The notes under the pieces are model-generated. The model was not told where the DNA came from, searched no databases, and worked only from the letters and a program-made list of their open reading frames with translations. 64,000 bases of DNA from Fibrobacterota bacterium (GTDB lineage: Bacteria > Fibrobacterota > Fibrobacteria > UBA11236), in contig JAQBPO010000018.1 of NCBI GenBank assembly GCA_028287465.1, positions 43,875-107,874 on the forward strand. The letters run 5' to 3'. Shown here one piece after another: positions 9,627 to 17,000 of the stretch; within the stretch, counting starts at the first letter, position 1; each line of letters opens with the position of its first letter. A program made the translations under genes and the position numbers.

Positions 9627-9668
9627 CCCCGGTCCGGAATCCTCCACGAGGGAGGCTCCGGACCGGGG
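9627..9668 (-). terminator. GC-rich hairpin downstream of tRNA-Asp
   Basis: A 12-bp outer stem (CCCCGGTCCGGA at 9627-9638, TCCGGACCGGGG at 9657-9668) encloses an inner 5-bp stem (CCTCC/GGAGG). It begins 9 bp after the end of tRNA-Asp in the direction of transcription. There is no long U-run, so it may act as an end-stabilising hairpin rather than a classical terminator. The rest of the gap between glgB and the tRNAs holds nothing else obvious. Confidence 0.6.
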
Positions 9669-9676
9669 CGGGTTGA

Positions 9677-9753
9677 TGGCGGAATGGACGGGACTTGAAC
9701 CCGCAACCCCTAGCGTGACAGGCTAGTACTCTAACCAATTGAGCTACCACTCC
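9677..9753 (-). tRNA. tRNA-Asp (GTC)
   Basis: Read on the minus strand: acceptor GGAGTGG pairs with CCATTCC (one G-T), discriminator G and an encoded CCA follow. The anticodon stem CTAGC/GCTAG holds the loop CTGTCAC, giving GTC. The T arm has GGTTCAAGTCC. It is 77 nt long and lies 8 bp from tRNA-Val. Confidence 0.97.
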
Positions 9754-9761
9754 GAGTATGT

Positions 9762-9839
9762 TGGTGGGCGTTGAGGGACTTGAACCCCCGACCCTCTGCG
9801 TGTAAAGCAGATGCTCTAAACCAACTGAGCTAAACGCCC
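9762..9839 (-). tRNA. tRNA-Val (TAC)
   Basis: Minus strand: acceptor GGGCGTT pairs with AACGCCC, discriminator A and encoded CCA. The anticodon stem TCTGC/GCAGA holds TTTACAC, giving TAC. It is 78 nt long. Its 5' end is only 6 bp downstream of the stop codon of the small membrane protein gene, so the protein gene and both tRNAs are probably on one transcript. Confidence 0.97.
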
Positions 9840-9845
9840 GAAACC

Positions 9846-10049
9846 CTACTTCTTTTCTTCCTTATCCTTTCCCATCAGGATGCTGATGGGCAGAACCACC
9901 GCAAAGGCGAGAATCAGGATGAAAGGCGCAACGTTCAAGGCGAGCTTGTTATCTGCCGGACCTCTCCCCAAGAGATAGAAACCGATGACCAGCAAGACGG
10001 CGCCCGCGAGGAGCCCCAGATAATTCTTCGATGAGAAAAAGTCCTGCAT
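9846..10049 (-). CDS. Small two-helix membrane protein, DUF3098-like
   Basis: 67 residues with two hydrophobic segments (about residues 10-28 and 38-58) and a charged C-terminus (GKDKEEKK). Size and layout (SSKNYLGLLAGAVLLVIGFYLL, short polar loop, second helix) resemble DUF3098 proteins of Bacteroidota, whose function is unknown. It has its own likely promoter just upstream and runs directly into tRNA-Val and tRNA-Asp. Confidence 0.7.
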   Translation of the reverse strand: MQDFFSSKNYLGLLAGAVLLVIGFYLLGRGPADNKLALNVAPFILILAFAVVLPISILMGKDKEEKK

Positions 10050-10090
10050 CTTGCCTTCTGACGTCGATCCCGTTTTTCTTGGGATGAGGA

Positions 10091-10119
10091 AAAATAAGAT
10101 AGAAAGGCGGATAAATCAA
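10091..10119 (-). promoter_or_regulatory. Candidate sigma70-type promoter
   Basis: On the minus strand TTGATT (10114-10119) and TATTTT (10091-10096) are 17 bp apart, about 40 bp before the start of the small membrane protein gene. It would serve that gene and the two tRNAs. Read from sequence only. Confidence 0.4.
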
Positions 10120-10150
10120 GGTAGGGCGCCCCAAAAAAGCCGGTAAATGC

Positions 10151-11131
10151 TCAGGTGGGGAAGCCCGACTTCTCGTATGCCTTGATGATGTCCCGTACCA
10201 GGCGGTGGCGGACCACGTCTTCCACGGTAAGCTCGATCTGGCCGATGCCTTCGATGCCCGCCAGGATCTTCCTCGCATGGGCGAATCCGGACTTTTCGAA
10301 CTTGTCCAGATCCACCTGGGTCTCATCGCCCGTAAGTACGGCCTTGCTGTTGATGCCGATGCGGGTGAGGAACATCTTCATCTGCGAGATGGAGGTGTTC
10401 TGGGCTTCATCCAGGATGATGAAGCTCTTGCCCAGGGTGCGTCCCCGCATGTAGGCCAGCGGAGCGATCTCGATGGAGTTCCCATCCCAGTATTCTTTCA
10501 GCTTTTCCGTAGATAACATCAAGCTCAGGGAGTCGTAGAGCGGGCGCATGTAAGGGCCGATCTTGTCGCCGATGGCTCCGGGAAGGAAGCCAAGGCTTTC
10601 CCCGGACTCGACCGCGGGACGGACCAGGATGATGCGGTCGACAAGTTTCTTTTCCAAGGCCTGCACGGCCATGGCCACCGCGAGGAAGGTCTTTCCGGTA
10701 CCGGCGGGACCGCCCGCGAGGACGATATCATGTTGCTTGATGACATTGATGAACCGAGCCTGGCCGCGCGTCTTGGGCTGCACGGGATGGCCGAAGCGGT
10801 CAATGAGGATGGGCTTTTCCAGATGGGGGGCGAAATCGCCCGTCGCTCCGCCGTCCACGGTCGCCGCGCCGCTGGTTGAACCGCCTGCGAGGATTTCCTG
10901 GACGTAGAAGTCGGTGAGCTGATGGCCGGTGCGGAGCGCGTCCCTCATCCGTTCCACGGCCGCGCGTGCATTGCGGACCTGGAGTTCCTCTCCGGCCTGG
11001 ATGGTGATGCCGGGGTTGCGGGTCAGGAGCTTTACGTGGAAGGTCCGCTCCAGGCGGATGAAGTTTTTTTCACCTTCCCCCGCCAGCTGTATTTTTTCGT
11101 CGTCTGTGGCGGCAAGATTAAAGGAGAACAA
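10151..11131 (-). CDS. phoH: PhoH family ATPase
   Basis: 326 residues, typical of PhoH-like (YbeZ-type) proteins. A KH-like N-terminal part is followed by the P-loop ATPase domain with Walker A GPAGTGKTF (residues 141-149), PAVESGESLGFLPG and Walker B SFIILDEAQN. Such proteins are linked to RNA metabolism and ribosome maturation, often beside ybeY; no ybeY is seen here. The ATG at 11131 is 9 bp downstream of the stop of the small lipoprotein gene on the same strand, so the two are probably co-transcribed. Confidence 0.93.
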   Translation of the reverse strand: MFSFNLAATDDEKIQLAGEGEKNFIRLERTFHVKLLTRNPGITIQAGEELQVRNARAAVERMRDALRTGHQLTDFYVQEILAGGSTSGAATVDGGATGDFAPHLEKPILIDRFGHPVQPKTRGQARFINVIKQHDIVLAGGPAGTGKTFLAVAMAVQALEKKLVDRIILVRPAVESGESLGFLPGAIGDKIGPYMRPLYDSLSLMLSTEKLKEYWDGNSIEIAPLAYMRGRTLGKSFIILDEAQNTSISQMKMFLTRIGINSKAVLTGDETQVDLDKFEKSGFAHARKILAGIEGIGQIELTVEDVVRHRLVRDIIKAYEKSGFPT

Positions 11132-11140
11132 TAATTCCCC

Positions 11141-11386
11141 TTAATTCCCGGCTTTGGCGGTGTTCCGATTCTTTTCTTCGCGAAGCTGATGCGCCTTCGC
11201 CTCGGCATCCTCGGCGGAACGGCGTGCGTCCTCGAGCTTCTGGTTCTTGGAAGGCTCGGACATGGCCGAATCCATCGAAGAGGAGGATGAGGATTTGCTC
11301 CCGGCGCATCCGGTCATGACCGCCATGGAAGCCAAAACAGCGGCCAATGAAACGGGCCCTACAAAGCTCTTAAACCTTGAAACCAT
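11141..11386 (-). CDS. Small Lpp-like lipoprotein
   Basis: 81 residues. A signal peptide ends in a lipobox (MTGC, Cys27), followed by a Ser-rich linker and a charged, probably coiled-coil helix (LEDARRSAEDAEAKAHQLREE). In shape it resembles Lpp/Pal-type small outer-membrane lipoproteins, but there is no C-terminal Lys of the Braun type. A GGGAGA ribosome site precedes the ATG. The phoH gene follows 9 bp later. Its function is not known. Confidence 0.75.
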   Translation of the reverse strand: MVSRFKSFVGPVSLAAVLASMAVMTGCAGSKSSSSSSMDSAMSEPSKNQKLEDARRSAEDAEAKAHQLREEKNRNTAKAGN

Positions 11387-11780
11387 TCGATTCTCCCTGA
11401 TTTTCCCTTAACTTAGGGCTAAGGACCCGGTTAGTCAATAAGCAAAGGGAGAAATCTACTCGAATTGGGCGAGGAAACCAATCCCGCCCGGGCCCGCCTT
11501 TGACCTTTCCCATCCCCATCCAGCCGCCTCGGCCCAGCCTGGGGCCGCCGATACCTCCCTACCCACCCCGCCAGGCGCCCAGATGCCTCCGACCTGCCTT
11601 GTTCTCCCTGAAAAACCCGGCCGAGGGGGGGCTTGCCCTCTCAAATCACCCCCTAGGGGAATCCCGCAACCCCTCCCGGTCCGACTGATTTCAAATCCGC
11701 ATCAAATCACCTTGCTATTTTGCTCCGCCTGTTAATACTTTTTGATTCGATCGGCGGATAGCCCAAAGACTGAAAGGTTT
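11387..11780. other. Intergenic region between divergent genes, strongly C-rich
   Basis: About 390 bp without a convincing gene. The middle part (about 11480-11690) is C-rich on the plus strand; the ORFs that can be read in it have Pro/Arg-rich, low-complexity translations and are rejected. The right end holds a possible promoter for the downstream gene (TTGCTA, 16-bp gap, AATACT, around 11713-11740). Confidence 0.45.
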
Positions 11781-12152
11781 ATGCAAGCGGATTTGCGTTC
11801 AATGATCGAAACCATCAAGGGAACCTTGGTGAATGCTGAATTGATCCACGACTCCGTGGACCTCGTATACGTAGGCTCGGACCTCAACGAGCTCACGGAT
11901 GATCTCACAAACATCATGCTCGCCACGAATCTGGTCCACATAAGGCTGATGGAAGTCGCCGAAGAAGTGGACATCGTGGCCATCGTGTTCTGCCACGGGC
12001 ATCTTCCCAAGCCCAAGGAAATCTCCCGCGCCAAGGAACTGGAGATCGACCTGATCACCACCCCCCTGTCGCTCGAAGAAGTCCATCGCCAGCTCAAGGC
12101 GGAATACGGAACGACCTTGGATATCAAAGCCAAGATCGCCCCGACCGTCTAA
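11781..12152 (+). CDS. DRTGG domain-like protein
   Basis: 123 residues from ATG 11781, preferred over an upstream TTG because GAAAGG lies just before it. The protein has a Rossmann-like pattern: VDLVYVGSDLNELTDDL, then AIVFCHGHLPKPKEISRAKELEIDLITTPLSLEEVHRQL. This matches the layout of DRTGG-domain proteins, which occur alone or beside CBS and hydrogenase or phosphotransacetylase modules and probably sense ligands. No neighbour suggests the partner. Assignment is by pattern only. Confidence 0.7.
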   Translation: MQADLRSMIETIKGTLVNAELIHDSVDLVYVGSDLNELTDDLTNIMLATNLVHIRLMEVAEEVDIVAIVFCHGHLPKPKEISRAKELEIDLITTPLSLEEVHRQLKAEYGTTLDIKAKIAPTV

Positions 12153-12855
12153 GCCCGGCTTTACACCTTCCTCAAGAAAATCCCGGAGTAGGAAACGCGC
12201 GCCCAACCAAGGGACGCGTAACCCTTTTCCACTAATCCTGGACCAATCCCCATCCCATCTCCCCCTATCATCCCATATCTCATCTCCTCCTTCTCCCTGG
12301 AAGCAATGACATCCTCGACTCAGGCGCCAGTGAATAAGGCCCGACCCTATTAGCCGATGAACGCCGCGCAAACCCCATCGCCCCACCACGCCGCCCAACC
12401 CGGGAAGCCAAAACTCCCCGAGGTCCTGTCCACCGCCAGCTACCGTAACCTTTAAGCTACAGCGGGGCCCACGCGCCGGTGAAGGCCGCCGAACCCCAGG
12501 CGGCCGAATGGACGCCGCGCGTGCTCAAAGCCCGAAACGGCAAGCCATAACAACCACCCTGAACCCAACCACCCTGAACCGGATTGACCAACCTCTTAGC
12601 GACCCACCGACCACGCGGGACACCAGGGCGCGGGCGTGCGGAGGCCGGGGCATATCAGTCGGAGGCGTAAAACCGGGGCGGCCGGCATCGCATCCGCACG
12701 CGCTCTTCCTGAAGCCTGATTGTACTGACGGGGTAATGCGCGAGCGGATGCCGGGACCGCAGGGGAAAGGAACGCCGGCCGCCCAAAGGACCACGGAGCG
12801 CAGCGGTTTTCCGCCGGAGTCGCTCGCCCCGGCCCCCGCGCGCCCGCGCCCAAGG
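12153..12855. other. 700-bp gap with several GC-rich inverted repeats; possible structured RNA
   Basis: No credible protein gene: ORFs here on both strands give Pro/Arg-rich translations and run into the antisense of yicC. Structure is visible instead: a hairpin GGCCGCC/GGCGGCC (12484-12505), a tandem repeat of AACCACCCTGAACC (about 12552-12580), and an 11-bp inverted repeat GGGCGGCCGGC (12676-12686) / GCCGGCCGCCC (12774-12784) that encloses a second pair GCATCCGC...GCGGATGC. This could be one long stem-loop. I could not match it to RNase P RNA, tmRNA, SRP RNA or 6S RNA. Confidence 0.4.
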
Positions 12856-13737
12856 CTACTCGATGTTTTGGATCTGTTCCCGGACGATTTCAAGCTCCTC
12901 TTTCCATCCCACGCACAGGTGCTGCATATCGGGAAACTGGCTCTTCGTCCCCAAGGTATTCACTTCCCGGAGCATCTCTTGCAGCAGGAACCCCAAACGC
13001 TTCCCAGGGCCCTTATGGGAGGCCATGGTTTCCAGGAAATGATGGAGATGCGCTTCCAATCGTACGATCTCCTCCGTTACGTCCTGTCTCTCGGCCATGA
13101 TGCTGATCTCCGTTATCATCCGGTCCTCGGAAATGGTCGCATCACCTACGAGCTCCTGCACGCGGGCGCGCATTTTCGCGATGTATTCCTGTTGGCGCAC
13201 GGGCACCAGGCCCTTCACCTTTTCCAGGCCCGGGAAGAACCCGCGGATGCGCGCTTCCAGGTCGGCGGCAAGGACCCGCCCTTCGTTTTCACGCATGGCG
13301 ACTAGCTCGAGGCAGGCTCGATCGAAAACGGGCAGGATGCGCGCCATGGCCGTTTCCGCCGATTCCGAAGCCTCCGAGGACGTGACCATGTCGGGGATCT
13401 TCAGGAGATCGGCGATATCGAGGGTTGTGGGCATTCCGAGCCTCGCCTGGGCATCTTTGATGACCGCGGTGTAGGCGCGGAAGACCGGTTCATTGAGAGC
13501 CAGGCCGGCCCCACCCGGTCCTTCGCTGTCGTATTGCACGTGACAGGTCACGCTTCCCCGGGTAACGTGTTTCCCCAGCTCCTGTTTGAGCTTGGACTCA
13601 AGGTGCATGATGCTTTTGGGTGCGCGGATCTGGAATTCGAGGAACCGGTTGTTCACGGTCTTCAGTTCCACGTTGACGGAATATCCCGAGCCCATCGCCT
13701 CGGCCTTGCCGTATCCGGTCATGCTCTGTATAGCCAC
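12856..13737 (-). CDS. yicC: YicC family endoribonuclease
   Basis: 293 residues, typical YicC length. The N-terminus IQSMTGYGKAE and the C-terminal block (RMITEISIMAERQDVTEEIVRLEAH, GKRLGFLLQEMLREVNTLGTK) are family hallmarks; the C-terminal part carries the acidic and His residues of the YicC nuclease. Members degrade certain RNAs in E. coli. The frame stays open upstream, but AGGAGG lies 4 nt before the GTG at 13735-13737, so I take GTG as the start. It is divergent from the giant lipoprotein gene. In many genomes yicC precedes gmk; no gmk follows here, as a 700-bp gap lies downstream. Confidence 0.93.
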   Translation of the reverse strand: MAIQSMTGYGKAEAMGSGYSVNVELKTVNNRFLEFQIRAPKSIMHLESKLKQELGKHVTRGSVTCHVQYDSEGPGGAGLALNEPVFRAYTAVIKDAQARLGMPTTLDIADLLKIPDMVTSSEASESAETAMARILPVFDRACLELVAMRENEGRVLAADLEARIRGFFPGLEKVKGLVPVRQQEYIAKMRARVQELVGDATISEDRMITEISIMAERQDVTEEIVRLEAHLHHFLETMASHKGPGKRLGFLLQEMLREVNTLGTKSQFPDMQHLCVGWKEELEIVREQIQNIE

Positions 13738-14069
13738 GAATCCTCCTGGGTTTATGGGCGATACGGCCCCAACCGGGGTGGGTATCCGCCTCAAAAAGTG
13801 CAAGTCAGAACTTAGAAAATAGTGGCCATTCTCCCGCAAACGGGTACGAGACCGTCGATATGGACCCAGCGGGGATGGCACGGGAGAAGTCAAGGAGGAT
13901 CCGCCTCGGCGGGAAATTCCTGGCGCGCGGACCTTGAACCGCCGTGCCGGGATCACACACTTGGCCGCTTGCCGACAAAATTTCTTGCCGTAAGATTCCC
14001 CACCCTCTAAAATCGATTTGATCAAATGTCAAATCCCGGTCAAGTAACACCAGCATGGAGAGCTCGGCA
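13738..14069. promoter_or_regulatory. Divergent promoter region between yicC and the giant lipoprotein gene
   Basis: 332 bp with no gene; a 92-residue minus-strand ORF here is rejected for lack of a ribosome site and domain. A perfect 12-bp palindrome ATTTGATCAAAT (14016-14027) lies 43 bp before the start of the giant lipoprotein gene and, with the following GTCAAATC, forms a nested repeat. It could be an operator. No clear -35/-10 pair was found. Confidence 0.35.
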
Positions 14070-17000
14070 ATGAATCTTCCCAACGGCTTCTACAAAGGAG
14101 GAGGCGCCCAAAACCGCGGCGTACGTATCCTCGGAAAATCCATCGTGGCGGGGCTTTGCGTCCTGTCCATCGCCTTCACCGGCTGCTCGCAGAAATCGGG
14201 CAAGTCGACGCCTAAGGTGGTTACCAACCCGGAGGAGCCGGGAACGAAGAAGATCGTGACCGCGCTCGACTCCTTGGTCAAGGCCAACTCCGGCAAAGGC
14301 AAAGGCGTCGTAACCGGATTCCTGACCGGGGAAGGCAAATCCCTGGCCCAAGGCCTCCTGAAGCAGGCCAGCAACGCGGGCGGCGAACGCCGTTTCCTGC
14401 AGAAGTCGGAAATTCCCCTGACGGGCGCGACCATCCTCATCTTCGATGCCTTGAAGCCCACGACCTCCGCCGACACCACCCTCAAGACCGACACCGCGGG
14501 CAATTATACCTGCGTGCTTAAAGAGGGAAAATATTTCGGATTCGCCGTCTACCTGGATCTCGAGACCTTCCAGCTGGTGACCACCTCCATACCTAACATG
14601 AATCCAAAGGCGGATTCCGTCATCCACATGGATACGGCCACGGCCATTGAAGACGTGACCGCGCCGACGGTCGCCGGCGTCTACGATGCCAACACCGCCA
14701 ATAGCGACGGCATCTTCCTGGTCGGCTCCGTGCCGGACAAGAACGCCAAGATCAACATCACCTTCTCGGAACCCATGAACCGGGAATCCGCCAAGAACGT
14801 TATCCTGGGCCGCATCGATACGACCAACACCTCCACCTCCATGGTGCTCGCCGATACCGTCAAGGACGCCAAGCTGAGCTGGAACGGCGATAGCAAGGAA
14901 TTGACCATCTTCGCCCCGTCCCTGGTCCTGGGCGCCCAGTACGGGCTGATCATCCCGACCACGATGAAGGACCTGGCCAAGAACCCGCTTGAGAAGGAAT
15001 ACAAGGCCACCTTCGTGACCGTCCTCTCGGCCGACCTCGCAGCCATCAAGTTCGCCGTCGCCGCGACCTTCCCGGCCGACAAGGAAACCATCAAGCCCAT
15101 CCAGAACCCCGGCGTGAGCTTCAACCGCCCCGTCGAAGTGTTCTCCATACTCAAGAATGCGACCATCTCGCCCGCCATCAATGGCTATTGGGAGGTTTCC
15201 GGCGCGCGCGCCGTATTCATCCATAAGGAACCCCTGGTCGTCGGTCAGACCTACACCATAACCTTGCCCACGACCGTGGCCGACCTGGCCGCCGCGGGCC
15301 TCGAAACCGCTTTCACCTATTCGTTCACGGTCAAGGACTTCGAGGGCGCGGCCAAGGAAAGCTCGGGCAAGGCCCAGCAAGTCGCCCTCGCGGTGGAAGC
15401 CGCGTTCGACGCATACCTGTCCGGCGATGTCGGCCGTTTCGCGGCCGCCTTCCACCAGAACTTCCGCCTCTACAACGAGGACGGCGGAATCAAGTCCAAG
15501 ACCCAGTTCCTCGACATGATCCGCGCGGACGTGGGCGAGAAGCAGGCCATGATCGCCGGCTTCATGGGACCGGTATTCGACAATACCGCCGATGCCTGCA
15601 AGGATCGTCTGGCCCGTTGGAAGGTCGGCGCCGAAGGCGGCACCGCCGACGACGAGATCTGGGTGGACGCCTACGTCAATCCCGGCCAATCCCCGCGCGC
15701 CTATGACAAGGACAAGGTGGCCATTCCCGCCTCCAGCCTGACCTGGGATCCCACCGGCCCCCGGTTCACCTACAAGGGCAAAAAATACGGATTCGGACCG
15801 GACATGTCCAAGTTCTCCGGCCCGGTCAACATGGATGCCGCCAAGGGCGACATGCGCTTCATGGCCGATATGCTGAAACAGACCTCCACCGTGGTCCTGC
15901 AGCTCGTGAAGTACGAAGGCAAGGAGGAATTCCGCGTTGATCCTTCCGTGACCCTTTCGGGGGACACAGCCCGTCTCGCCGTGAAGATGATCAATTACGA
16001 GAAATACAACCGCGTCAATTTCGGCGACATCAACCGTGCCTGCGAAGCCAAGTTGGTTGATACCACCTACGAAGTCCTGAAATTCACCCTTGTTTTCGAC
16101 GGGTCCAAATGGCTCGTCACTTCCATCGTTTCGCCCTCCAAGGAGACGAACAGGGAGGACTTCAACAAGGCCGTGGACACCAAGGATTTCCAGATTAAGC
16201 AAATCCTGCCCATCACCCTTGTCTCGCCCCTCAAGGAAGGCGCCCAGGCGGCTGACGGTACGGTGACCTTCAAGTTCAAGGGACCGGTTCTGGACAGCGT
16301 CGGCGGCTACCTGGTCGGCATTTCGGAAGATCCGAAGTTCTGCTTCGGCCGTCCTCCGTACGGCGCCCTGGTTTACGTTAAGGCCTCCAACCATTCTGGC
16401 GCGGAGGAAACCTTCGTGCTCGGATCGAACGGTATCCCCACCAGTTCCAACGCCGCTTCCATCCTCCGTCGCGTGCAGGATCTCAGGCTGCCCGGTTGGG
16501 AACGCTGCATGTTCGAGAACGCCTTGACAACGCTCTACAAGACCGAAAGCGGTTTCGGCGGCGTGTACAACTGGAAGGTCATCGCCATCAAGGACACCTC
16601 CGCGGTCTCCTTCCTGGCCAACGGCTTCAGCGGGGAGCGTTTCTACGGCGAATCCGATTTCGGACCCACCCGCGGCTACTTCGCCTGCAAGGCCTTCCCC
16701 CAAGGAACCGCCTTCGCGGCCCTCGAGACCAACCAGCAGAACTTCGTCAATACCCAGCCGGTGATTAATAACGGCAGCTTCAACGACATGGATCAGGACG
16801 GCGTGCCGGACGGAATGGAAGGCAAGTACAAGACGGATCCCCGGGATCGCAACTCCTTCCCCAACTTCCGCGTGGACACCGATGGTGACGGCCTGGCCGA
16901 TTTCCTGGAAGCCATGCTGGACCCCAAAGGAACCGACAGCCTCATCACCAAGAAGGCGGACGCAGCCGGGGTGAAGGGCGAAATCGAGAAGCTCAGGGCC

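Noticed and set aside
12153..12855. RNase P RNA, tmRNA, SRP RNA or 6S RNA
   Set aside because: None of the conserved blocks of these RNAs could be found on either strand.
12508..13305. 265-codon plus-strand ORF
   Set aside because: Half lies antisense to yicC and half in the non-coding gap; the translation is Pro/Arg-rich with no known domain.
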